Below are positions 23,979 through 33,445 of a stretch of 37,877 nt of DNA, piece after piece (within the stretch, counting starts at the first letter, position 1; every line of letters starts with the position of its first letter). Location of the stretch: positions 1-37,877 of the forward strand of contig JAHEHJ010000050.1 of assembly GCA_024644655.1 (NCBI GenBank), in the 5' to 3' direction. The notes beneath the pieces are model-generated. The model did no database searches, had not been told where the DNA came from, and was given only the letters and a program-made list of their open reading frames with translations. The position numbers were made by a program, and so were the translations under genes. The DNA comes from Flavobacterium sp. Lineage in GTDB: Bacteria; Bacteroidota; Bacteroidia; Flavobacteriales; Flavobacteriaceae.

Positions 23979-26924
23979 ATGAAAAATAAGTACTTTTTTT
24001 TAGCTCTTTTTGCTGCGTTATCTTTTTCAATGCAAGCCCAAACAGCAGAAGAAGCCAAAAAAATCATAGCTAATTATGATCTAAAAAAAATTAGCGAAAT
24101 CCAACATCTTTTCAAAACTAAAGAAGATATTGAAAAACAAAAAGCAGTCATTTTTGCCTTAAAAAATAATTTACCCTTACGGACTGTTAATGAAGATGGA
24201 ACAGTGAGTGAAATCATGAAAATGGATCCTTCTGGATTTCCTATCTATTATAATACCGAAAATGCCAATGCGGCAAAGTCTACCCGCGCCTCTTTCCTAA
24301 ACACGAGTGGGGGAATGGGGCTTGATTTAAATGGTCAAGGAATGGTAGCTAGAGTATGGGATGGCGGCACCGTACGTGCATCACACACTCTATTTTCAGG
24401 AAGAGTTACAGTAGTAGATGAGCCTACAAGCACAACATATTTAGCCCACTCAACTCACGTTACAGGAACTATCATGGCTTCTAATGCTCAAGCCGCTACA
24501 AAAGGGATGGCTTATCAAGCCTCCGCAAGAACTTTTGAGTGGACCAATGACTTATCTGAAGCTACAACTGAAGCGGCTGCAGGTATGCTTATATCAAATC
24601 ATTCATATGGAACTCCTGTTACTAATAACGGTACATCTTTGCCTTCATGGTTTATTGGCGCATATAGTTCTGAGGCCCGTGATTGGGATCAACTTTCCTA
24701 TCTTGCTCCCTATTACTTAATGGTTGCTTCAGCTGGAAATGATGGCTTTGACAATGGTAATGCAAATCCAATTTCATTTGGGTTTGACAAACTTACTACC
24801 AATAAAACGGCTAAAAATAATTTAGTAATTGCAAATGCACAAGATGCTAATATTGCAGCAAATGGATCCTTAATTAGCGTGGCAATTAATACTTCTAGTA
24901 GTCAAGGACCTACAGATGATTTACGAATTAAACCAGACATTACAGGTAATGGAACAAATGTAACTTCTACAAATAGTACCAGTAATACTTCTACAACAAC
25001 TATGACAGGAACCTCAATGGCTTCTCCAAACGTCGCGGGTACTTTACTTTTATTGCAACAGCATTATAAGAATGTAACCAATAACTTCATGCGTGCTGCA
25101 ACCCTTAAAGGGTTGGCATGCCATACAGCAGACGATGCTGGACAAGTAGGTCCCGATGCCTTATTTGGTTGGGGGTTATTAAATGCTAAAAAAGCAGCCG
25201 AAACTATAACGGGTAATGGGCTAACTTCATGGGTATCTGAAGAAAATTTAGCCGATCATCAAAGTTATAGTATGACGGTTAAATCGGATGGTGTTTCTCC
25301 ATTAATGGCTTCTATTACTTGGACCGATTTACCTGGTGCAGCTAATTTGGGTGACTTAGGTGATAATGATCCAACACCTGCTTTAGTAAATGATTTAGAC
25401 ATTCGAATCACTAAAAACGGAACAACGTATTATCCTTGGAAATTAGACATTGACCCAAATAGTCCTGCAATTAGAACAGAAGATAATAGTGTTGACAATG
25501 TGGAATTGGTTAAAATTGATTCTCCTAGTTCTACTGGTGATTATACCATTACCGTTACTCACAAAGGAACACTTCAAACAGGAAGTCAAAGATATGCACT
25601 TGTAATAACCGGTATTGCATCATCTTTTTCTCTAACCTCTACTACAAGTGATTTAGTAGTATGTTCGTCTCAAAATGCAGTGTATACCTTTAGTTACAAA
25701 CAATCTGGAACGGGAACTACAACTTTTAGTGCAGTAGGATTACCTACGGGAGCTACTGCTACTTTTAACAACACATCACTTAGTGCTAATGGTACTGTAA
25801 CAATGACCATTACGGGTTTATCTAATGTGGCACCAGGTGAATATTATATTGGAATAAAAGGTACAAGTGCTACAGAAACAGAAACACGATTTAAGACTTT
25901 GAAAATTTATAATGCTACTTTTCAAAATATTGTACAAATCTCTCCCACCAATGCTCAAAATGGTCTTTCGACATCTGTAAATTTAAAATGGGAAAATCAA
26001 GCCAATGCGGAAACCTATACGGTTCAAGTATCCGATTCACCTGCATTTACTTTGCCTAGTATTGATACTGTTGTTACTACTAATGAATTTGTGGCTACTG
26101 GCTTAGCACAAGAAACACGCTACTATTGGAGAGTTATTCCAAGCAACCGTTGTGGTAATGGTAGTGCTGCAAATGCTATTGTTCACTATTTTGACACGGG
26201 TATTTTAGTATGTGGTGTAGCCTCATTTTCTGCCACTGATTTTACGGATGCTACCATTGCATCTGTTTCTAATTCAACGGCTAGTGTGCCTGTAACTGTT
26301 ACGGGTGGATATACAATAGGAGATTTAAATGTATATCTTAATTTAACACACACATATGTACAAGATATGACCATTTCACTAGAAGGCCCTGCATCTATTG
26401 GAAGTCCAATTATCGTTTTATTAAAAGAACCTTGTGGAGATAATGACAATATTGACTGTACGTTAGATGATTCTGGAGACGTACCGGCATGTTCAGGAAT
26501 ACCGGCTATTTCAGGGTTTATCGCTCCTTTTGATTCATTAAGCAATCTAAATACATTACCAGCAGATGGAGATTGGATTTTACATATAAATGACCCTTAT
26601 AATGGAGACGGAGGTTCTGTAAATACGTTTAGATTAGACATTTGTTATGTAATCCCTTCTACTATGGGAACTGCAACAAATTCGCTTACTAAATGTGCTG
26701 TATATCCAAATCCAACAAAAGGGTTAATCTATATTAATCTTCCTGAAGTTACATCAAAAACAATCATTAGACTGAATGACATTCAAGGTAGAGAAATCAT
26801 TTCAAAAAACACTTTTGGAACTAGTGAAACTCTAAATATTGAAAATTTACAAGATGGTGTCTATCTTCTATCTATAGAAAATGGAGCAGATAAAATCACT
26901 AAAAAAATTGTATTAAACAAATAA
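23979..26924 (+). CDS. Secreted subtilisin-like (S8) protease with P domain and T9SS sorting signal
   Basis: The 981-residue product starts with a signal peptide (FFLALFAALSFSMQAQ, cleaved near 21). A short prodomain is followed by the S8 catalytic domain: Asp128 in RVWDGGT, His157 in AHSTHVTG, oxyanion Asn254 in SAGNDGF, Ser346 in GTSMASPN. Then come a beta-rich segment, a fibronectin type III-like domain (SPTNAQNGLSTSVNLKW to YYWRV, about 660-725), a proprotein-convertase P domain (about 735-905, with DGDWILHINDPYNGDGG), and a type A T9SS domain (VYPNPTKG to LLSIENG...KKIVLNK, about 910-981). It is therefore exported by the gliding-linked secretion system and released or anchored at the surface. 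The start at 23979 gives the signal peptide directly. Confidence 0.95.
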   Translation: MKNKYFFLALFAALSFSMQAQTAEEAKKIIANYDLKKISEIQHLFKTKEDIEKQKAVIFALKNNLPLRTVNEDGTVSEIMKMDPSGFPIYYNTENANAAKSTRASFLNTSGGMGLDLNGQGMVARVWDGGTVRASHTLFSGRVTVVDEPTSTTYLAHSTHVTGTIMASNAQAATKGMAYQASARTFEWTNDLSEATTEAAAGMLISNHSYGTPVTNNGTSLPSWFIGAYSSEARDWDQLSYLAPYYLMVASAGNDGFDNGNANPISFGFDKLTTNKTAKNNLVIANAQDANIAANGSLISVAINTSSSQGPTDDLRIKPDITGNGTNVTSTNSTSNTSTTTMTGTSMASPNVAGTLLLLQQHYKNVTNNFMRAATLKGLACHTADDAGQVGPDALFGWGLLNAKKAAETITGNGLTSWVSEENLADHQSYSMTVKSDGVSPLMASITWTDLPGAANLGDLGDNDPTPALVNDLDIRITKNGTTYYPWKLDIDPNSPAIRTEDNSVDNVELVKIDSPSSTGDYTITVTHKGTLQTGSQRYALVITGIASSFSLTSTTSDLVVCSSQNAVYTFSYKQSGTGTTTFSAVGLPTGATATFNNTSLSANGTVTMTITGLSNVAPGEYYIGIKGTSATETETRFKTLKIYNATFQNIVQISPTNAQNGLSTSVNLKWENQANAETYTVQVSDSPAFTLPSIDTVVTTNEFVATGLAQETRYYWRVIPSNRCGNGSAANAIVHYFDTGILVCGVASFSATDFTDATIASVSNSTASVPVTVTGGYTIGDLNVYLNLTHTYVQDMTISLEGPASIGSPIIVLLKEPCGDNDNIDCTLDDSGDVPACSGIPAISGFIAPFDSLSNLNTLPADGDWILHINDPYNGDGGSVNTFRLDICYVIPSTMGTATNSLTKCAVYPNPTKGLIYINLPEVTSKTIIRLNDIQGREIISKNTFGTSETLNIENLQDGVYLLSIENGADKITKKIVLNK

Positions 26925-26943
26925 GTACTCGTTGTACTAATTC

Positions 26944-26972
26944 AAAAAGGCTTCCTAAAGGAAGCCTTTTTT
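26944..26972. terminator. Bidirectional terminator after the protease
   Basis: AAAAAGGCTTCC (26944-26955) pairs with GGAAGCCTTTTT (26960-26971) around TAAA. It serves the protease on the plus strand and touches the stop of the convergent exonuclease gene. Confidence 0.9.
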
Positions 26973-27684
26973 ATACATGAATGATTTCTTCATCAATGAG
27001 TAAATCTTCCCTTCGAAAGCGCAAAAATATTTGAGCTACGGCAATGACATCTTTCTCACAATAGGTAACTATTCTATCTATATCCTTTTCAACATAAAAC
27101 ACATGGGCTACTTGACTGCCGTCTATGTCTCCTTTAGGTGATGCAATACCTAATATTTTAGTCAATAATTTTAACGAAGTAAAGTGTTTGTAATCGCCAA
27201 ACTTCCACAACTCTAAAGTATCTAAATGCGGAATTTCCCATGGCTTTTTTCCAAATAAATTCAACTTATTGGGTATTGGAATTTGATTAATAATCATTCG
27301 GCGCGCTATAAAAGGAATGTCAAATTCTTTAGCATTGTGGCCGCATAATACATGAGAAGCTAGATTAAAATGATTCGCTAACAAATTAGAAAAGTCTTTT
27401 AAAATCTTTTTTTCATCTCCAAAAAAGGAGGTCACCCTGAAATTTCTTATATCCCCTTTATTCACAAAATAGCCAACAGATAGGCATACTATTTTCCCAA
27501 ATTCTGCCCATATACCAGCACGATCATAAAATGCTTCAGCCGTGAATTCTTCCTTCCTTTGATAAAGGGTTTTTTGTTCCCATAACATTTTCATTGTATC
27601 GTCTAAAACTTGAAAATCTTCTTCTTCGGGAACAGTTTCAATGTCTAAAAAAAGTATGGAATTGAGAGGTATCTTTTCTATCAT
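26971..27684 (-). CDS. DEDD-type 3'-5' exonuclease (PolB-exonuclease-like)
   Basis: The 237-residue cytosolic nuclease has an RNase H-like fold. Motif ExoI is FLDIET (Asp14, Glu16), ExoII is CGHNAKEFDIPFI with its Asp, and ExoIII is YCEKDVIAVAQI with the final Asp. This is the DnaQ/PolB-like exonuclease pattern of stand-alone proteins found across Bacteroidetes. The substrate (DNA or RNA) cannot be told. It is separated from ogt by 67 bp and reads the same way. Confidence 0.88.
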   Translation of the reverse strand: MIEKIPLNSILFLDIETVPEEEDFQVLDDTMKMLWEQKTLYQRKEEFTAEAFYDRAGIWAEFGKIVCLSVGYFVNKGDIRNFRVTSFFGDEKKILKDFSNLLANHFNLASHVLCGHNAKEFDIPFIARRMIINQIPIPNKLNLFGKKPWEIPHLDTLELWKFGDYKHFTSLKLLTKILGIASPKGDIDGSQVAHVFYVEKDIDRIVTYCEKDVIAVAQIFLRFRREDLLIDEEIIHV

Positions 27685-27751
27685 GCTATTTATAATTAAG
27701 AAATAACCAGATTAAAAGTAATGAAACTATGTCTAATTTGAAAGAAAAAGT

Positions 27752-28222
27752 TTAAAAAAGTGTTTGCTGACCTGAAGGAGTTTCGTGTTCGAGTAGCCAT
27801 TTTTTACGCCACAATCCTCCAGCATAGCCTGTTAATGAACCATCAGTTCCTATAACACGATGACATGGAATAACTATCCATAATGGGTTTTTGCCATTGG
27901 CAGAGGCTACGGCACGGATAGCTTTAGCATCTCCTAGCTTTTTAGACAACTCCAAATAAGATACGGTTTTACCGTATGGGATTTTCTTCAATTCTTCCCA
28001 GACACGCAATTGGAATTCTGTTCCTTGAGGATTTATTTCAAAATTAAAGTGAACAAGTTCACCTCGAAAATAAGCTTGTAATTGTTGCACTGCATCACTC
28101 AAAACAATTGGAATAGCATTAGATTCTTCACCGCCTTCTTGAATAGTTATTGCCGAAATACCCACAGCATCACCCCTGATTTGAGCTATACCCAAAGGGG
28201 TATTAATGAAGCAACTTACCAT
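27752..28222 (-). CDS. ogt: Methylated-DNA-protein-cysteine S-methyltransferase
   Basis: This suicide repair protein takes O6-alkyl groups from guanine onto its own cysteine (EC 2.1.1.63). The 156-residue protein has the short N-terminal domain, the DNA-binding helix-turn-helix region (FQLRVWEELKKIPYGKTVSY), ASANGKNPLWIV and the active-site motif IPCHRVIG, followed by GYAGGLWRKKWLLEHE. There is no Ada N-terminal domain. It begins 13 bp after the cytochrome gene. Confidence 0.96.
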   Translation of the reverse strand: MVSCFINTPLGIAQIRGDAVGISAITIQEGGEESNAIPIVLSDAVQQLQAYFRGELVHFNFEINPQGTEFQLRVWEELKKIPYGKTVSYLELSKKLGDAKAIRAVASANGKNPLWIVIPCHRVIGTDGSLTGYAGGLWRKKWLLEHETPSGQQTLF

Positions 28223-28235
28223 ACTTTAAAAAATA

Positions 28236-28619
28236 TTATTTAGAAAAACTAAATATATAGTCTTCTACGGCTTTCAATTCTTCTGCTGAAAATGTTTTGG
28301 TAATAGCAAAATTAGCTTTCATAATTTCAAATTGAGAAAGATCCATAACTGGATCTTGGTTTCCTTTTAAAAATGGAATTACGCTTAGCTTTTTATCTTT
28401 ATACATTTTAGTAATGTCTTGCAAACTAGGACCCACTACTTTAACATCGGGTTTGTGACAAGCAATACAATTGCCTCTGCCTTCAAATAGTTCTTTCCCT
28501 AAACTTGCTTTTTCGTCTGTAGGTTTTCCAAAATTCTCTTCGCTTTCTTTTTTACAAGACACCAAGAGTAAGGCACTCAATACAAGTAGGCTACTAATAA
28601 ATTGAATCTGCTTTTTCAT
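28236..28619 (-). CDS. Lipoprotein c-type cytochrome
   Basis: The 127-residue product has a lipoprotein signal peptide (lipidated Cys22 in LLVSCKK) and one heme-binding site, CIACH (Cys51, Cys54, His55). A Met-containing stretch (DPVMDLSQFEIMKANF) supplies the likely sixth ligand. It is a small monoheme class I cytochrome tethered to a membrane and facing the periplasm. It lies 99 bp after the heme biosynthesis cluster, so cotranscription with it is possible; partner oxidase unknown. Confidence 0.9.
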   Translation of the reverse strand: MKKQIQFISSLLVLSALLLVSCKKESEENFGKPTDEKASLGKELFEGRGNCIACHKPDVKVVGPSLQDITKMYKDKKLSVIPFLKGNQDPVMDLSQFEIMKANFAITKTFSAEELKAVEDYIFSFSK

Positions 28620-28698
28620 GATATTTTCTATTTTATTCCTTTCTAAAAGTACACTCTAAGGTACTTTGTTCTCTAGGAAAAGTAAATGATATTTATCC

Positions 28699-28712
28699 TA
28701 TTTTATAAAATA
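28699..28712. promoter_or_regulatory. 14-bp AT palindrome between hemB and cytochrome c
   Basis: TATTTTATAAAATA is a perfect palindrome 7 bp after the hemB stop. It may be an operator or just AT-rich chance. No terminator with a T-run was seen here. Confidence 0.2.
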
Positions 28713-28718
28713 CATTTT

Positions 28719-29714
28719 TTATTTATTCAATAGTATTGCTGCCTCTTTTGCAAAATAGGTCGAAATCAAACTAGCTCCTGCTCTTTTAATACACATCAAT
28801 TGCTCCATCATAATTTTGTCGTGATCTAACCATCCTCTTTCAGAAGCCGCTTTAATCATAGCATACTCCCCTGATACGTGAAAGACTGTAACTGGTACAT
28901 GTACAGCATTTTTGACTTCACGAACAATATCCAAATAGGCAATACCTGGCTTTACCATAACCATATCTGCCCCTTCTTCTACATCCATCAAGGCTTCCTT
29001 TATAGCTTCTAATCGATTGGCATAATCCATTTGATAAGTCTTTTTGTCTTTAGGCACCACTATATCGGCTTCTTTAGGAGCGCTATCTAAGGCATCTCTA
29101 AACGGCCCATAAAATGCTGAAGCATATTTTGCCGAATAACTCATAATTCCCACATGGGTATATCCTGCAGCATCTAATCCTTGACGCAATCGTAAAACAC
29201 GTCCATCCATCATATCACTTGGAGCTACAAAATCTGCACCCGCTTGTGCATGAGAAACAGCCATCTTAACTAAGGCATCATTTGTGGCGTCATTAGCTAT
29301 ATCTCCATGCTCAATAATACCATCATGTCCATATATAGAATAGGGATCAAGAGCTACATCGGGCATCACTATCATTTCTGGACAAGCGGCCTTAATAGCT
29401 TTAATGGCACGTTGCATCAATCCATTAGGATTCCATGCTTCTTTACCGGTGTTATCTTTTAACGATTCATCTACTTTTACATAAATGTTAACCGCACGAA
29501 TTCCTAATGCAAATAATTCTTTTACTTCTTCCACCGTTAAATCAATGGAACGACGAAAAATTCCAGGCATAGATGGAATTTCAAATTTATAATTTTCTCC
29601 TTCTGCAATGAACATCGGAAACATAAAATCGCTTGGACTTAATGTGGTTTCGCGAACTAATGAACGTATGCTTTCGTTAACACGTAATCTTCTACCTCTT
29701 TGTAATGGGAACAT
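28719..29714 (-). CDS. hemB: Porphobilinogen synthase (5-aminolevulinate dehydratase)
   Basis: HemB condenses two 5-aminolevulinates into porphobilinogen (EC 4.2.1.24). Of 331 residues, the Schiff-base lysines are Lys196 (MSYSAKYASAFYGPFRDA) and Lys255 (VMVKPGIAYLDI). The metal site reads DVALDPYSIYGHDG (about 119-132), with Asp where zinc enzymes have Cys. This marks the magnesium-type, zinc-independent form. It is the last gene of the heme cluster, 49 bp after hemF. Confidence 0.97.
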   Translation of the reverse strand: MFPLQRGRRLRVNESIRSLVRETTLSPSDFMFPMFIAEGENYKFEIPSMPGIFRRSIDLTVEEVKELFALGIRAVNIYVKVDESLKDNTGKEAWNPNGLMQRAIKAIKAACPEMIVMPDVALDPYSIYGHDGIIEHGDIANDATNDALVKMAVSHAQAGADFVAPSDMMDGRVLRLRQGLDAAGYTHVGIMSYSAKYASAFYGPFRDALDSAPKEADIVVPKDKKTYQMDYANRLEAIKEALMDVEEGADMVMVKPGIAYLDIVREVKNAVHVPVTVFHVSGEYAMIKAASERGWLDHDKIMMEQLMCIKRAGASLISTYFAKEAAILLNK

Positions 29715-29763
29715 AATTTATTTATTTTTTCGCAAAAGCACTTAGGTGCAAAGCGTAGTTGGT

Positions 29764-30666
29764 TTATACCCATTCTATAGGGTTTTCTAATACTTGAATT
29801 AATTTTTCTTCTTCACTTCCTGCCACTGGATTATGGTCATAATGCCATTGCACATGAGGTGGTAACGACATTAAAATGCTTTCGATTCGGCCGTTGGTTT
29901 TTAGTCCAAATAACGTGCCTTTATCGTGCACCAAATTGAATTCTACATAACGCCCTCGTCTAATTTCTTGCCAGGTTCTTTGCTCAGGTGTATAGTTCAA
30001 CCCTTTTCGTTTTTTTACAATAGGCACATAAGCTTTGCAAAAACTGTTACCTACTTCGGTGACAAAGTTGAACCAATCTTCCATTTTCATGGTCTCTGTT
30101 TCTTTGCAATAATCAAAAAACAATCCTCCTAATCCACGGGCCTCTTTTCGGTGTGCATTCCAAAAATAAACATCACATTGTTTTTTGTATTTTGGATAAA
30201 ATTCGGAATTGTGGGCATCACAAACAGTCTTACAGGTTTGATGAAAATGGATAGCATCTTCTTCAAACAAATAATAGGGTGTTAAATCCTGCCCCCCACC
30301 AAACCAAGAATTAATAACTTTTCCTGTATCATCATACATTTCAAAATACCGCCAATTGGCATGCACTGTAGGTACCATTGGATTTTTAGGGTGAATCACC
30401 AAACTCAAACCACAGGCAAAGAAATCGGCTTCACCCACTCCAAACATTTTTTGCATCGTATCAGGCAATTGACCATGAACGGCAGATATATTCACACCCC
30501 CCTTTTCAAAAACAGCTCCGTTTTCAATAACACGAGTTCTTCCGCCTCCACCTTCAGGTCTTTCCCAAAGGTCTTCACGAAATTTAGCAACCCCATCTAC
30601 AGCCTCTAATGCCGCTGTTATTTGATCTTGCAGATTTAAAATATAATTATAAAATTGGTCTTTCAT
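29764..30666 (-). CDS. hemF: Oxygen-dependent coproporphyrinogen III oxidase
   Basis: HemF decarboxylates two propionates of coproporphyrinogen III using O2 (EC 1.3.3.3). The 300-residue protein has ENGAVFEKGGVNISAVHG, VHANWRYFE, WFGGGQDLTPYY, EARGLGGLFFDY and RRGRYVEFNLVHDKGTLFGL, the diagnostic HemF blocks. The start shares one base with the hemE stop, so the two are coupled. Presence of HemF rather than only HemN points to aerobic growth. Confidence 0.97.
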   Translation of the reverse strand: MKDQFYNYILNLQDQITAALEAVDGVAKFREDLWERPEGGGGRTRVIENGAVFEKGGVNISAVHGQLPDTMQKMFGVGEADFFACGLSLVIHPKNPMVPTVHANWRYFEMYDDTGKVINSWFGGGQDLTPYYLFEEDAIHFHQTCKTVCDAHNSEFYPKYKKQCDVYFWNAHRKEARGLGGLFFDYCKETETMKMEDWFNFVTEVGNSFCKAYVPIVKKRKGLNYTPEQRTWQEIRRGRYVEFNLVHDKGTLFGLKTNGRIESILMSLPPHVQWHYDHNPVAGSEEEKLIQVLENPIEWV

Positions 30667-31691
30667 TATGACTTGTATTCTTTCACTGCCTCCACAAATG
30701 CTTTAGCGTGATCTACGGGTATATTAGGTAAAATTCCATGTCCAAGGTTCACAATATAATTGTCTGCCCCAAATTCATTAATCATTTCATGAACCATTTT
30801 TTTAATAGTTGGTATTGGAGATAACAAGCGACTTGGGTCAAAATTACCTTGTAAAGTAATTTTCCCTCCCGATAAATAACGCGCATTTTTAGCAGAACAG
30901 GTCCAGTCTACTCCAAGTGCAGATGCTTTGCTTTGACCCATTTCTCCTAAGGCAAACCAACATCCTTTTCCAAATACGATTACTTTAGTTTCATCCGCTA
31001 AAGCTTCAACTATTTGGTTAATATAGTGCCATGAGAATTCTTGATAATCTACAGGAGACAACATACCTCCCCACGAATCAAAAATCTGAATCGCATTACA
31101 CCCTGCTTTTACTTTTTCCTTTAAATATAAAATGGTAGTGTCGGTTATTTTTTGCAAAAGGGTATGTGCCGCAATAGGGTTAGAAAAACAGAATCCTTTA
31201 GCTATATCGAAACTTTTTGACCCTTTCCCTTCTACTGCATAACAAAATATAGTCCATGGTGAACCTGCAAAACCAATTAATGGAACCTCATCGTTCAACA
31301 TTTCTTTGGTTAATTTTACAGCGTCCATAACATATCCTAGCGATTCTTGAATATTAGGTACATACACTTGATTCACTTGTTCCATGCTTCGAATTGGATT
31401 GGGAATGATAGGCCCCAAATTATCTTTCAATTCTACATGAATACCCATCGCACGAGGCACAACCAAAATATCTGAAAATAAAATAGCCGCATCTGGCTTT
31501 ACAATTCGAATGGGTTGAACTGTGATTTCGGCAGCCAATTCAGGTGTTTCACAACGTGTGAAAAAATCATATTTATCACGTAGTGCTCTAAATTCTGGCA
31601 AATATCTTCCTGCCTGACGCATCATCCAAACGGGTGGTCGTTCTACTTTTTCATTATTTAAGGCTCTTAAAAAAAGGTCGTTCTTAATCAT
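30666..31691 (-). CDS. hemE: Uroporphyrinogen decarboxylase
   Basis: HemE removes four acetate carboxyls from uroporphyrinogen III (EC 4.1.1.37). Its 341 residues include the substrate motif [20 protein letters not shown] near the N-terminus, [29 protein letters not shown] and IQIFDSWGG, and the C-terminal [12 protein letters not shown]. Full length for the family. It lies 52 bp after hemD and overlaps hemF by one base. Confidence 0.97.
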   Translation of the reverse strand: MIKNDLFLRALNNEKVERPPVWMMRQAGRYLPEFRALRDKYDFFTRCETPELAAEITVQPIRIVKPDAAILFSDILVVPRAMGIHVELKDNLGPIIPNPIRSMEQVNQVYVPNIQESLGYVMDAVKLTKEMLNDEVPLIGFAGSPWTIFCYAVEGKGSKSFDIAKGFCFSNPIAAHTLLQKITDTTILYLKEKVKAGCNAIQIFDSWGGMLSPVDYQEFSWHYINQIVEALADETKVIVFGKGCWFALGEMGQSKASALGVDWTCSAKNARYLSGGKITLQGNFDPSRLLSPIPTIKKMVHEMINEFGADNYIVNLGHGILPNIPVDHAKAFVEAVKEYKS

Positions 31692-31743
31692 ATTTTTTTT
31701 ACTTTATGCCTTAAATCCTAGTTTAAGACGCGCTATTATTAGG

Positions 31744-32433
31744 TTACTTTTTATCTGAATCTATCAACTGATTGCTATAAAAATGCAGACAGCTTTCAAT
31801 TGTTTTTTCAACCGTTGGCGGTTTTGAAATTACTATTTGTTTCGTAATCGGCTGAAGTGCTTCGGCTGTGGTAGTACCAATACAAAAACATAGTTCATTA
31901 GAAATGGTATTCTGTTGTAAATAACTTTCTACCCCCGAAGGGCTAAAAAACAAAATACCGTTGACTTTAGGAGTTATGATGTGAGGTACTAAATTAGTTT
32001 CATATACCGTTATTTCTTGCAATGGAATTCCTGCCAATCGCAACGTTTCTGGCAAAGCATCTCTACGAAGATTTCCGCTAAAAAAGGTAAAACTACTTTG
32101 ACTGTATTGATTCGTAATTATTGTGGCCAAAACAGCAGCATAATCAGTATAAACCACTATTTCAAAGCCTTCCTTTTCCAATGCTGTTTTGGTTTTTATT
32201 CCAACACAAAAGCATTTTTTTTGTTTAATTTGGGAAAGATTTTCATGTAAAAGCAAACTTTTTACAGCATTTTGACTCGTAATTATACTATACTCGTGCA
32301 ATGATTCAAAAGTAAACTCTTTAGGCTGTGTCGCTATAAAGTCCTCCTCTACAAGGTTAATATTCGCTTGCAATAACAACTGCTTTTGATTTTCTAACAG
32401 TTTTTTTGTAGAGAGTATGCGAATAGAATCCAT
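31744..32433 (-). CDS. hemD: Uroporphyrinogen-III synthase
   Basis: HemD closes and inverts ring D of hydroxymethylbilane to give uroporphyrinogen III (EC 4.2.1.75). The 229-residue protein is divergent, as usual for HemD, but shows IITSQNAVKSLL, FFSGNLRRDALPETL, VYETNLVPH and FFSPSGVESYL, the expected two-lobe pattern. Its start is 3 bp after the hemC stop. Confidence 0.92.
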   Translation of the reverse strand: MDSIRILSTKKLLENQKQLLLQANINLVEEDFIATQPKEFTFESLHEYSIITSQNAVKSLLLHENLSQIKQKKCFCVGIKTKTALEKEGFEIVVYTDYAAVLATIITNQYSQSSFTFFSGNLRRDALPETLRLAGIPLQEITVYETNLVPHIITPKVNGILFFSPSGVESYLQQNTISNELCFCIGTTTAEALQPITKQIVISKPPTVEKTIESCLHFYSNQLIDSDKK

Positions 32434-32436
32434 AGC

Positions 32437-33366
32437 TTACTTTTTTACTTGTAGTTGACTTCTAAGTAGTTCCATGATTTGAGCCCCTCCTTGCTCCAAT
32501 ACTTCTTGAGCACATTGGTAGCCCAGTTTTTTCCATGCTTCAACAGGAACTTCTTTGCTGATTTCTATTTTTTGTTTGCCATCCAAGGATAGGAGAACGC
32601 CAGTAAAATCAAAAGTGTCGGATTCTTCATTATATCTAGCCCATGCACCGATTGGTGCGGTACAACCCCCTTCTAACGTTTTCAAAAATTGTCTTTCGAT
32701 ATAGGTACATATTTCAGTTTCTACATCGTTAAGTTGTGATACCACTTCATTAGTAAACACATCATCTTGCATAGCAACCACCACCATAGCACCTTGGGCT
32801 GGTGCAGGTATCATCCAATCTAAATCCAAATAAGACTCTGGTTTTAAATTAATGCGCTCCAATCCTGCAGCTGCAAAAACTGCCCCGCTCCAATCACTTT
32901 CTTCGAGTTTTTGCATGCGTGTATTCACATTCCCTCTCAAATCTACTACAGTATGTGACGGATAGCGATTCAACCATTGGGCTTGTCTTCTCAAACTTCC
33001 TGTAGCTATTGTACCTGTGGTTTCTAAAAAATCTAAATTGCCTTTGTGTACTAAGATATCCAACACATTGGCACGTTCTAAAACAGCGGCTTGTATAATT
33101 CCTTTAGGAAGTGCCGTAGGTACATCTTTCATAGAATGCACCGCAATATCCACCTGCCCATTTAACATGGCAATGTCTAGTGTTTTAGTAAAAATACCCG
33201 TAATACCAAGTTCATATAACGGTTTATTTAGAATAATATCACCTTGAGATTTAACTGCAATGATTTCTGTTTTAAACCCTAAATCTTGTATTTTTTTTTG
33301 AACGGTATGTGCTTGCCAAAGTGCCAATTCACTATCACGCGTTCCTATTCGTATCGTTTTTTCCAT
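32437..33366 (-). CDS. hemC: Hydroxymethylbilane synthase
   Basis: HemC joins four porphobilinogens into hydroxymethylbilane (EC 2.5.1.61). From the ATG at 33366 it is 309 residues and begins KTIRIGTRDSELALWQA. Other landmarks are HSMKDVPTALP, GTGSLRRQAQW-type sequence (ATGSLRRQAQWL), VVDLRGNVNTRM and the dipyrromethane-binding Cys in LEGGCTAPIGAW. A longer frame adds 17 residues with no family similarity, so the shorter start was chosen. It is followed closely by hemD. Confidence 0.96.
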   Translation of the reverse strand: MEKTIRIGTRDSELALWQAHTVQKKIQDLGFKTEIIAVKSQGDIILNKPLYELGITGIFTKTLDIAMLNGQVDIAVHSMKDVPTALPKGIIQAAVLERANVLDILVHKGNLDFLETTGTIATGSLRRQAQWLNRYPSHTVVDLRGNVNTRMQKLEESDWSGAVFAAAGLERINLKPESYLDLDWMIPAPAQGAMVVVAMQDDVFTNEVVSQLNDVETEICTYIERQFLKTLEGGCTAPIGAWARYNEESDTFDFTGVLLSLDGKQKIEISKEVPVEAWKKLGYQCAQEVLEQGGAQIMELLRSQLQVKK

Positions 33367-33445
33367 TTTTAAATTGTAAAGGGGCTTGAAGTGTACTATA
33401 AAAGTACTACCTATCAAAACCTAAAAGCAGTTGAATACTTAAATC